From an uncultured Oscillospiraceae bacterium (GTDB lineage: Bacteria; Bacillota; Clostridia; Oscillospirales; Oscillospiraceae): a stretch of 5,010 nucleotides of DNA. The notes under the pieces were generated by a model. The model did no database searches, had not been told where the DNA came from, and worked only from the letters and a program-made list of their open reading frames with translations. This document shows positions 1 to 5,010 of this stretch, piece by piece; position 1 is the first letter of the stretch, and each line of letters begins with the position of its first letter. A program made the translations under genes and the position numbers. The stretch covers positions 1 through 5,010 of the forward strand of contig CAJTOE010000175.1 of NCBI GenBank assembly GCA_910577805.1, written 5' to 3'.

Positions 1-4
1 GGGG

Positions 5-286
5 ATGGAAACGGTTCAGCTGGCAAAGCAGGCCAACTCCGCCGCCCGCCTCGTCTGGTTCTCCCAGCAGGACTACGCCCTATACGCCTTTGACCTGCGG
101 CTCACCTTCTTCGGCCTGCTGCCGGTCAGCCGCAGTAAAGCGGCCTCCGCACTTAGGGCCTGCTGGTATGAGCGGGAGTTTCCCCCCGGCATATCCAGTT
201 TATCACAGATTACACTCTCTCCGCAACAGCGAATCAGTGTAATGGGCAATAAAAAAACGCCCTCAACAGGCGTTATCCAGGCGTGA
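5..286 (+). CDS. Unrecognised reading frame, 3' end of a gene entering from the left edge or a decayed remnant
   Basis: I do not recognise this product. The frame is open to the left edge, so the ATG at 5-7 may be internal; no ribosome binding site can be judged. It ends with TGA at 284-286. From 5 to about 133 the codons end almost always in C or G (for example GCC GCC CGC CTC GTC), which is strong coding character, and the peptide reads as ordinary soluble protein with aromatic stretches (VWFSQQDYALYAF, LTFFGLLPV). After about residue 44 this bias fades (AGT, AAA, CTT, AGG, ATA, TTA, TCA). The last 25 or so codons cover an inverted repeat and a terminator-like hairpin, so they are probably not selected as protein. 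It may be a truncated or frameshifted end, with the last ~50 residues a fortuitous extension. The next gene starts 50 bases downstream on the same strand; a functional link is not shown. Confidence 0.35.
   Translation: METVQLAKQANSAARLVWFSQQDYALYAFDLRLTFFGLLPVSRSKAASALRACWYEREFPPGISSLSQITLSPQQRISVMGNKKTPSTGVIQA
209..243. repeat. Perfect 8-base inverted repeat with a 19-base spacer
   Basis: ATTACACT at 209-216 is the exact reverse complement of AGTGTAAT at 236-243. The match does not extend outward or inward. It lies between the decaying left reading frame and the terminator-like hairpin. It could be a protein-binding site, an outer stem of a larger folded leader, or chance. The spacer is too short to carry an invertible promoter. 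Confidence 0.45.
251..274 (-). terminator. Rho-independent terminator-like hairpin reading on the minus strand
   Basis: AACGCC (256-261) pairs perfectly with GGCGTT (269-274) around a 7-base loop. On the plus strand the hairpin is preceded by seven A residues (251-257, two of them inside the stem) and has no T run after it. On the minus strand it therefore reads as stem, loop, stem and then a run of seven T, the standard form of an intrinsic terminator. It would stop transcription arriving from the right, that is, antisense to the big gene. No minus-strand gene to its right ends here. The 6-bp stem is short, so strength is uncertain. Confidence 0.5.
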
Positions 287-336
287 TATTCAGTTACGCA
301 TAAAGTGTACTTTTTGCAAAACAGGAGGACATTCAC
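287..336 (+). promoter_or_regulatory. Leader of the large surface-protein gene, no clear promoter
   Basis: This is the 50-base gap before the big gene. I looked for a -35/-10 pair here and in the 100 bases before it. The best -10-like strings (CATAAA at 299-304, TATTCA at 287-292) match only four and three of six consensus positions and have no -35 match at normal spacing. AAAGT/ACTTT at 302-313 can form only a tiny stem with a two-base loop. The true promoter may be weak, use another sigma factor, or lie upstream inside the left reading frame. Confidence 0.3.
323..328 (+). promoter_or_regulatory. Ribosome binding site AGGAGG
   Basis: AGGAGG is a full match to the Shine-Dalgarno core. It sits eight bases before the ATG at 337, which is ideal spacing. 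The reading frame of the big gene is closed by TAA at 301-303 and has no other start codon between there and 337. Together these fix the start of the large gene. Confidence 0.9.
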
Positions 337-411
337 ATGAAGCGATTTTTCAGCATTCTCACCGCCCTGGCCCTGTGCCTGAACCTTTGCCCTGCCTGGG
401 CGTTTGCGGCG
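337..411 (+). other. Sec signal peptide of the large surface protein
   Basis: Residues 1-25 show the three standard parts: basic start (MKRFF), hydrophobic core (SILTALALCLNLC) and a cleavage region ending AFAA before Glu26-Pro27. Cleavage after Ala24 or Ala25 fits the small-x-small rule. Cys14 and Cys18 each follow Leu rather than the Ala/Gly/Ser needed in a lipobox, so a lipoprotein is unlikely. The mature protein should be exported and released or anchored at its far end. Confidence 0.88.
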
Positions 412-3400
412 GAACCGGACCCCGCCCTTTGTAAGCACCACCCGGCGCATACCGAGGACTGCGGCTTCATCGCCCCCAGCGAGGGCCAGCCCTGCGGCCA
501 CCAGCACACAGCGGAGTGCTATACCCAGGGGGGACTCCCCCATCCGGACGGTGGAAATGATTATGAGATCAGCGCGGACACGGAGAACCCGCTGGACTGC
601 CGGCACAGCCATGACAGCGAGTGCGGCTATGTCCCGGCGAACCCCGGCCAGCCCTGCGGCTTTGTCTGCCGCCTCTGCCCCATTGAGGACTTGATCGCCG
701 CCCTGCCGAACAGCGTGACGGAGGGCAACGCGGACGATGTGCGGGCACAGCTTGACCATATCCTCGACCTTTACCGGGAACTGGACGAGGACGAACAGGA
801 GGAGATCAACCTCTCCCGCATCTATGCGCTGCAAGGGGCGCTGGACGCGGCCAACGACCCCATGCCCCTGGCGGCGGGTACGGTAAACAAGTTTTTGAAT
901 TTCTGCACAGAATACAGCTCAACCATTTCTCCCGCTGAAGGAAGCGGTTACAAGTGGGACGACGCGACCAAAACCCTGACGCTGACGGATTTCCATCAGG
1001 TTGTATCAGTGGGTTTCGGAATCGTCCTGCCGGATGGCTCCACCCTGGTCCTGGAGGGTGAAAACACCATTCAATTGGGTGATAATCCACAGAGAGGAGT
1101 GGACTGTTACGGCAGTCTGGCCCTGGCGGGAGACGGTGCGCTGACCGTCACCTCCACGCCCGAGTATGGCGCGATCAGTGCAAGAGGGAGAACTGCAACA
1201 CTGACCTTTGACAATTATATTTGCAAGGACCTCAGCTATAAAGGGATGGAGTATACAACACAGAAGACTGTACTCCAATGTCTGACGGACAAGGACAAGA
1301 ACATTCTGTCTTCTGTGGTTCCTGCCGCCCGGATTGAACAACAGGGCCGAAATCCCTTCTGCGTGGCTGTTTGGGCCAACGCATTCAGCGCAGAGTATTC
1401 CGGGGCGGACGTTACCCTCCTGCGGGACGTGTCCAACTCGGGGCAGATCACAGTCAACGGCGATTTCCGGTTTGACACAGACGGACACAGTATTACTTTT
1501 AATAGCGGTATCGGAGGCGGCCGTTTTGTGGTTAAGGGAGGCACGTTCCAGGTAAACGGCAGTCTGACCTCCGACGAGTGCCTGTTTGATGTGCGGGGCG
1601 GTACGCTTGTTCTGGAGAAGGGCGATTTTACTGCCGGGATATGTGTGGCGTTGGTGGGCGGAAAGCTGGAGATTCCGGAGGGAGCACCGGTTACGCTGAG
1701 CGCGGAAAAAGAAAGATTCAGCGGTGTTTCGGCGAATAATGCCGGTTCGGCTTTGAGTGTTCAAAGCGGCAGCGCCGCGCTCTGCGGAGGCTCCTTTGAA
1801 GGGAATGGGCATGCCATCTATGGAGGACCAACTTCTTCCAACGGCATCAAACTGGACACGCTGCTGGCGCAGGGTTACCGCTATTCCTGGGACGGTAAAC
1901 CACAGAATTTGAGCGGGAAAACATATTTCAACAATACTCAAGTCATCTTTGGCAGCGAAATAATCGATGCTCCTCTCCTGGTGGAAAAATGCACGGAGCA
2001 TAAGGTAGTATCCTGGACGCAAACAGATACCGGCCACTGGCAGACTTGCATCTATTGCAAGACGAAAACGTCTGAGGGGCCCCACGTCTATAGCGGAGAG
2101 GACCCCACCTGTACCGTCTGCGGCTATTCAAACGTCCACACGCATACCTTCAGCGCGTGGGATACCAAAGACGAGGATGGGGACCGGACTTTAACGCGCA
2201 CCTGTAATGACTGCGGATATAAGCAAATGATCACATACACGCCGGTAATCTCAGTGCCGTATAACCATACTGGAACAGTTTCGCTGGAACAAAAAATCGA
2301 GACAGTGGGAATTGATAGTTTGACGTATAAGTGGGAGAATTATAATAATAGTATAAATTCGTGGTTGATGGTTTTCACGTCATCTTTTACCCCGCCAGCC
2401 GCAGGGCAGAGCCAAAAATATAGAGCTACCATTACGACTTCCGGTTTTGAAGACGTGCCGAAACTGGAATTTACGCTCACCAGAGAACTGTGCCATCATG
2501 AGAATATGGCTTGGACGCAGGTTGACAGCAGCAGCCACAAAGGCACTTGCCCGGATTGCAGCGAGGAAGTCACAGCCGCCCACACCTTTGACGAAAACGG
2601 CAACTGCGTCTGCGGGGCCACGTTGGCGGTCACGCTGACCAATGCGGAGGGGCTGATTTACAAAGGCGACGAACATAAACCCGGTGTCTCCGTTGCCGTG
2701 AATGACAAAACGCTGACGGAGAACACCGATTATACGGTTTCCTATACGGGCAACATCAACGCCGGGGAAAATACGGCAACGGTCACTGTCACTGGCACGG
2801 ACACAGGCTGGACAGTCACAAAGACCTTCTCCATCGGCAAGGCCACGCCCACGATCACATGGGGCAGCACGACCCAGGAGCTGACCTACACCGGCGATCC
2901 AGCGGCGATTACCGCCCCCACGGTGACGTTGGTGAACAATGAACAATTTGCGGGTACGATCAGCTATTCCTACCAAAAGCAGGGCGAGACTGCTTATAAA
3001 GACGATCTTCCTACTGATACGGGAACCTACACGATCAAGGCCCATGTGGTTGCGGCGGGCAACTATACCGCCGCCGACAGCGGCGAAATGACGCTGACCA
3101 TTAACCCGTCCCCGGTGACGTTGACATTCAACGACCAAACCATCACCTACGGCGGCACACCGACAGGGGCCACCGCGAACCCCGCCAGCGCAGATATAAA
3201 ATACTCCTACATCACCAGCGCGGGAGGCGAGCCGATCTCCGGCTGGCCCACGAACGCGGGAACCTACACCGTCACCGCCAAGGTTGAAGCCACCGGCAAC
3301 TATGGGGAGGCCACCGCCACCGCGCAGTTGACCATCAACAAGGCCCCTCTGACCATTGCCAGCGCGACAGTGGCCTCCAAGCCCTACGATGCCGCCAAGA

Positions 3401-5010
3401 CGGCCACCGTGTCTGGCGTGACCTTCACCGGGCTGGTGAACGGCGAGACGCTGGCCCCCGGCGAGGACTATACCGCCAGCGGCGAATTTGCGGATGCAAA
3501 CGCTGGGACAGGTAAGAGCGTCACCATCACCGTGGTCCTCACCAGCGCCAAGGCGAACAATTACAATCTCACCAACAGCTCGGTAAATGCCACCGGCACG
3601 ATCACCAAGGCCGACAGCTCCATCACCAAGGTACCCACCGCCGCCGGGATCACCTACGGGCAGGCGCTGAGCGACAGCGCCCTGACGAACGGCGAGGGCA
3701 GCGTTGCGGGAGCGTTCACCTGGACGGACGGCACGATCAAATCCAATGCCGGGACAGCGCAATTTTCTGTGACCTTCACTCCGAATGACACGAATTACAA
3801 CACCGCCACAGCGGATGTGTCCGTAACCGTTGCCAAGGCTACGCCCACCCTGACCGCGCCCACGGCTTCGGCTATCGAATACGGGCAGAAGCTGTCCGAC
3901 AGCGCCCTGACGGGCGGCACAGCGGCAAACCCCAACGGGAGCGCCGCCGTTGCCGGAAGCTGGGGCTGGGTCAACGAGGACACGCGGCCCACGGCAACCG
4001 GGACTTTCCCCGTGGCATTTGTCCCCATTGATACGGGGAACTACAATACCCCGGCGAATGTTGATACCAGTGTCACCGTGAAGCCCACCGAGCCGAAAAT
4101 CACCCTGACCGCCACCCCCGCCCAGCAGATTGCAGGGGGGAAAGTCACTGTGGACTGCACGGTGAAAAATCCCCATGACGCCGCGTTTTATGACAGCCTC
4201 CCCGATGCCAGCCTTACTTATCGGATCGGGAGCGGGGCGGAACAGGCTCTGACGGGCGATGGCTTCAATATCCCGGCTGGAACGGCAGTAGGCACAGTTA
4301 TCACCATCACCGCCAGCACCGCCGCCGTGGACGGCAAGTACACCGCCGCCACCAGGACGGCCACCGCGACCGTCACCGACAAAACCTTTGTGACGATCTC
4401 CGGCGTGAGGGCGCAGGACGGCATCTACAATGGCGGCACACACAACGGCTATACCGGCACACCCACGGCCTCGCCGTATAGCGGCGACTTCACTTACAAC
4501 TACGCAAAAGCGGACGGCACGGCTCTCAGCGGTCCGCCCACCAATGCGGGGGATTATACCGTAACTATTTCCCTTGCGGATACAAGTACCTACATCGGGA
4601 GTTTGTCCCTGGACTTCACCATCAGCAAGGCCAGCATCACCATCAAAGCGAACGATCAGCAGGCCAATGTAGGCAGCGCGAGGCCCTCCCTGACCTACAC
4701 CGCGTCCGGCCTTGCCAGCGGGGATACTCTGGCCGCAGAACCCACCCTGACCTGTGACGCGGATATGAACAAGGCAGGCCGGTACACCATCACAGCCAGC
4801 GGCGGGACTGTTCCCAGCGGCGGCAATTACAACCCGGTCATCACTTATCTACCGGGGACGCTGACCGTTACCGATCCGACAGTCCACGTCACCAGCGTCA
4901 CGCTGAACAAGACCAGCATGGCCCTGGCCGTGGGCAGCTCGGAGCGGCTGACCGCCACCGTTTCCCCCAGCAATGCCACCAATATGACCGTGACCTGGAC
5001 CTCCAGCAAC
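337..5010 (+). CDS. Giant modular secreted surface protein with MBG/YDG and BIG2 Ig-like repeats (3' end outside window)
   Basis: The frame is open from ATG 337 to the last base: 1558 codons and no stop, so the true protein is longer. Seen in order: signal peptide (residues 1-25), duplicated Cys/His block (32-114), acidic helical segment (115-174), beta-rich solenoid-like region (about 201-548), Cx2C/His modules (552-628 and 719-760) around a low-GC segment (629-718), an array of about eight or nine Ig-like repeats of roughly 75-90 residues (764-1517), and the start of a BIG2-type domain (from 1518). Such proteins in gut Firmicutes are exported and usually wall-anchored; the array would act as a stalk and the N-terminal part as the binding end. 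No enzyme motif is visible. Adhesin or surface-binding protein is inference; ligand unknown. The anchor (LPXTG, SLH or other) must lie beyond the window. GC and codon use change along the gene, suggesting assembly from modules of different origin. The start is set by the AGGAGG at 323-328. Confidence 0.93.
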   Translation, partial: MKRFFSILTALALCLNLCPAWAFAAEPDPALCKHHPAHTEDCGFIAPSEGQPCGHQHTAECYTQGGLPHPDGGNDYEISADTENPLDCRHSHDSECGYVPANPGQPCGFVCRLCPIEDLIAALPNSVTEGNADDVRAQLDHILDLYRELDEDEQEEINLSRIYALQGALDAANDPMPLAAGTVNKFLNFCTEYSSTISPAEGSGYKWDDATKTLTLTDFHQVVSVGFGIVLPDGSTLVLEGENTIQLGDNPQRGVDCYGSLALAGDGALTVTSTPEYGAISARGRTATLTFDNYICKDLSYKGMEYTTQKTVLQCLTDKDKNILSSVVPAARIEQQGRNPFCVAVWANAFSAEYSGADVTLLRDVSNSGQITVNGDFRFDTDGHSITFNSGIGGGRFVVKGGTFQVNGSLTSDECLFDVRGGTLVLEKGDFTAGICVALVGGKLEIPEGAPVTLSAEKERFSGVSANNAGSALSVQSGSAALCGGSFEGNGHAIYGGPTSSNGIKLDTLLAQGYRYSWDGKPQNLSGKTYFNNTQVIFGSEIIDAPLLVEKCTEHKVVSWTQTDTGHWQTCIYCKTKTSEGPHVYSGEDPTCTVCGYSNVHTHTFSAWDTKDEDGDRTLTRTCNDCGYKQMITYTPVISVPYNHTGTVSLEQKIETVGIDSLTYKWENYNNSINSWLMVFTSSFTPPAAGQSQKYRATITTSGFEDVPKLEFTLTRELCHHENMAWTQVDSSSHKGTCPDCSEEVTAAHTFDENGNCVCGATLAVTLTNAEGLIYKGDEHKPGVSVAVNDKTLTENTDYTVSYTGNINAGENTATVTVTGTDTGWTVTKTFSIGKATPTITWGSTTQELTYTGDPAAITAPTVTLVNNEQFAGTISYSYQKQGETAYKDDLPTDTGTYTIKAHVVAAGNYTAADSGEMTLTINPSPVTLTFNDQTITYGGTPTGATANPASADIKYSYITSAGGEPISGWPTNAGTYTVTAKVEATGNYGEATATAQLTINKAPLTIASATVASKPYDAAKTATVSGVTFTGLVNGETLAPGEDYTASGEFADANAGTGKSVTITVVLTSAKANNYNLTNSSVNATGTITKADSSITKVPTAAGITYGQALSDSALTNGEGSVAGAFTWTDGTIKSNAGTAQFSVTFTPNDTNYNTATADVSVTVAKATPTLTAPTASAIEYGQKLSDSALTGGTAANPNGSAAVAGSWGWVNEDTRPTATGTFPVAFVPIDTGNYNTPANVDTSVTVKPTEPKITLTATPAQQIAGGKVTVDCTVKNPHDAAFYDSLPDASLTYRIGSGAEQALTGDGFNIPAGTAVGTVITITASTAAVDGKYTAATRTATATVTDKTFVTISGVRAQDGIYNGGTHNGYTGTPTASPYSGDFTYNYAKADGTALSGPPTNAGDYTVTISLADTSTYIGSLSLDFTISKASITIKANDQQANVGSARPSLTYTASGLASGDTLAAEPTLTCDADMNKAGRYTITASGGTVPSGGNYNPVITYLPGTLTVTDPTVHVTSVTLNKTSMALAVGSSERLTATVSPSNATNMTVTWTSSN
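430..678 (+). repeat. Duplicated Cys/His-rich N-terminal block
   Basis: Residues 32-114 hold three short units of the form C-x-H-x-H-[TD]-x2-C: C32/H34/H35/H38/C42 (two residues longer), C53/H55/H57/C61 and C88/H90/H92/C96, then PCGFVCRLC with C107, C111 and C114. CG-[FY] followed by GQPCG occurs twice with identical spacing: C42 to C53 and C96 to C107, exactly 54 residues apart. At DNA level a 15-base string is identical at 484-498 and 646-660, 162 bases apart. The pattern suggests metal binding (zinc or another soft metal) or a disulfide-tied fold outside the cell. I recall similar blocks at the start of many large surface proteins of gut Clostridia; a function is not established to my knowledge. 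Confidence 0.75.
679..858 (+). other. Acidic helical segment after the Cys block
   Basis: Residues 115-174 begin PIEDLIAALP and continue with a strongly acidic, regularly hydrophobic pattern (ILDLYRELDEDEQEEINLSR, then YALQGALDAAND). Leu/Ile spacing predicts two or three amphipathic helices, unlike the beta-rich rest of the protein. It directly follows C114, so it probably forms one structural unit with the Cys/His block. I remember this pairing from other gut Firmicutes surface proteins. It may be a small helical bundle or a linker; role unknown. Confidence 0.6.
937..1980 (+). other. Beta-strand-rich, probably beta-solenoid domain
   Basis: Residues about 201-548. The segment opens with SGYKWDDATKTLTLTDF (203-219), then LPDGSTLVLEGENTI (231-245) and GSLALAGDGALTVTS (259-273). 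Short strands broken by Gly/Asn/Asp turns continue to about 520 (SGQITVNGDF, VVKGGTFQVNGSL, VRGGTLVLEKGDF, GGKLEIPEGAPVTL). This rung-like alternation is typical of right-handed parallel beta-helix regions in Firmicutes surface proteins, some labelled carbohydrate-binding. No catalytic residues of pectate lyase type can be picked out. Carbohydrate or host-surface binding is possible but inferred only. Several stretches here (for example 1201-1260 and 1921-1980, about 38% GC) are much poorer in GC than the flanking modules. Confidence 0.55.
1990..2220 (+). other. Cx2C/His module A, zinc-ribbon-like
   Basis: Residues 552-628 contain C552-x2-H555, WTQ at 560-562, H567, C571-x2-C574, H583 and C592-x2-C595-G, followed by H601, H603 and C623-x2-C626-G. 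Paired Cx2C knuckles separated by 20-30 residues are the usual signature of a zinc ribbon, but this one is on an exported protein. In large gut Firmicutes surface proteins, modules ending CxxCG are common between Ig-like domains. Metal binding is inferred from the spacing. A closely matching second copy follows at residues 719-760. Confidence 0.6.
2221..2490 (+). other. Low-GC segment, probably one Ig-like domain, between the two Cys/His modules
   Basis: Residues 629-718 have no Cys and read as beta strands (SLTYKWENY near the middle, SSFTPPAAGQSQKYRATITTSGF afterwards in two parts). The order tyrosine-x-tryptophan, then TPP, then Y-R-A-T-I-T resembles the strand pattern of bacterial Ig-like domains. 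By direct count GC is 42% for 2281-2340 and 38% for 2341-2400, against 68% for 3361-3420 in the repeat array. Codons such as ATA, AGA, TTG and TCA are frequent. It probably has a different origin from its neighbours. Confidence 0.5.
2491..2616 (+). other. Cx2C/His module B, second copy
   Basis: Residues 719-760 repeat the plan of module A in shorter form: C719-H720-H721, WTQ at 726-728 followed by a spaced Asp, H734, TC738-x2-C741, H749 with an aromatic two residues on, and C757-x-C759-G. The last pair has one residue between the cysteines instead of two. The shared order (C..H, WTQ.D, H..TC..C, H.[FY], C..CG) supports common origin with residues 552-596. It sits directly before the Ig-like array and may cap it. 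Confidence 0.6.
3343..3612 (+). other. YDG-type repeat within the array
   Basis: Residues 1003-1092 begin APLTI and carry SKPYDAAKTA at 1014-1023, the signature K-x-Y-D-x-x-x-x-A strand that names YDG domains, then SGVTFTGLVNGETL, DANAGTGKSVTITV and NNYNLT before the linker TITKAD. YDG and MBG units commonly alternate in bacterial adhesins. It is the clearest single-domain match in the array. Confidence 0.75.
3655..3912 (+). repeat. Two closely related adjacent units with 225-base period
   Basis: TACGGGCAG occurs at 3655-3663 and 3880-3888, and GACAGCGCCCTGACG at 3673-3687 and 3898-3912. Both pairs are exactly 225 bases (75 residues) apart. The encoded strings are YGQALSDSALTNG (from 1107) and YGQKLSDSALTGG (from 1182). 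The identity at synonymous positions points to a more recent duplication than for the other units of the array. Confidence 0.8.
4888..5010 (+). other. Start of a BIG2-type Ig-like domain, cut by the window edge
   Basis: Residues 1518-1558 read VTSVTLNKTSMALAVGSS, then LTATVSPSNAT and VTWTSSN. This is the standard opening of a BIG2 domain (V-x-V-x-L-x-x-x-x-x-x-L-x-x-G, then TATV-P-NAT and V-x-W-x-SSN), a family found in intimin-like adhesins and many Firmicutes surface proteins. Only about half the domain is present. Confidence 0.85.

Larger units (their letters stand above)
2626..4887 (+). repeat. Array of MBG/YDG-type Ig-like repeats (stalk)
   Basis: Residues about 764-1517. Unit borders are marked by strand-end and linker strings: FSIGKATP (831-838), LTINPSP (920-926), LTINKAP (998-1004), TITKAD (1088-1093), VAKATP (about 1165-1170), KPTEP (1249-1253), DKTF (1348-1351), TISKA (1428-1432). 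Most units carry a late G-x-Y or G-x-F turn: TGTYTI (895-900), NAGTYTV (973-979), NAGTAQF (1137-1143), TGTFPV (1221-1226), NAGDYTV (1403-1409), KAGRYTI (1479-1485). In several units a N-Y motif follows. This matches the MBG family known from bacterial adhesins and giant surface proteins. One unit (1003-1092) is YDG-type. The segment 1254-1350 is more diverged, with C1274. Ser/Thr/Ala/Gly dominate and Cys is almost absent, as expected of an extended stalk. Confidence 0.8.

Noticed and set aside
209..243. Invertible promoter controlling phase variation
   Set aside because: The inverted repeats are only 8 bases long and enclose 19 bases with no promoter elements, too short for a typical invertible switch.
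256..274. Plus-strand terminator ending the left reading frame
   Set aside because: The hairpin starts before the TGA at 284 and is followed by ATCCAGG rather than a T run, so it does not fit an intrinsic terminator in that direction.
337..411. Lipoprotein signal peptide
   Set aside because: Cysteines 14 and 18 are present, but the residue before each is Leu, which does not satisfy the lipobox; an AFAA cleavage site follows.
73..834. A 253-codon open frame on the minus strand
   Set aside because: It runs through the ribosome binding site, signal peptide and Cys/His block of the plus-strand gene and through the hairpin at 251-274. Its product has no recognisable features, so it is an antisense shadow.
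1006..2085. A 359-codon open frame on the minus strand
   Set aside because: It is fully antisense to the beta-rich part of the big gene, which reads through without a stop and gives coherent strand repeats. No ribosome binding site or family motif was seen.
2380..4443. A 687-codon open frame on the minus strand
   Set aside because: It lies in exact codon register against the big gene, so its stops would need TTA, CTA or TCA codons on the plus strand, which this high-GC3 stretch lacks. The translation is Gly/Arg/Val-rich with no domain, and the plus-strand reading gives clear MBG/YDG repeats.
2626..4887. CRISPR array or DNA-level tandem repeat
   Set aside because: The repetition is at protein level with diverged DNA. 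There are no short identical repeats with even unique spacers.

Overview
The window is dominated by one very large plus-strand gene. It starts at 337 behind a strong ribosome binding site and is still open at the right edge (1558 codons seen, no stop). It encodes a secreted, modular, repeat-built surface protein. A short open frame enters from the left edge and ends at 286, and a 50-base gap separates the two. There are no rRNA, tRNA, CRISPR or transposase features.

The likely source is a gut-type Clostridia/Firmicutes (Oscillospiraceae or Lachnospiraceae-like), possibly within an integrative conjugative element. The reasons are an AGGAGG ribosome binding site, moderately high GC with C/G-ending codons, and an N-terminal Cys/His block followed by a CPIEDLIAALP-type helical segment. 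I remember this combination from large surface proteins of that group. The assignment is inference from memory, not from a search.

Layout: 1-286 holds the end of an unrecognised reading frame. Its first ~130 bases look coding, but its tail runs through an inverted repeat and a hairpin that reads as a minus-strand terminator. 287-336 is the leader with the ribosome binding site; I see no convincing promoter. From 337 the big protein runs in this order: signal peptide (residues 1-25); duplicated Cys/His block (32-114); acidic helical linker (115-174); beta-strand-rich, probably beta-solenoid region (about 201-548); a module of paired Cx2C motifs with His (552-628); a low-GC, probably Ig-like segment (629-718); a second copy of the Cx2C module (719-760); a long array of MBG/YDG-type Ig-like repeats (about 764-1517); and the start of a BIG2-type Ig-like domain (1518 to the edge). 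Any cell-wall anchor lies outside the window.

The array probably acts as a stalk that holds the N-terminal modules away from the cell. The protein is most simply read as an adhesin or surface-binding protein, but no ligand can be deduced. The most interesting points are the exact 54-residue duplication in the Cys/His block, the two matching Cys/His modules that bracket a low-GC insert, the change in base and codon use between the two halves of the gene, and the terminator-like hairpin facing the wrong way upstream of it.
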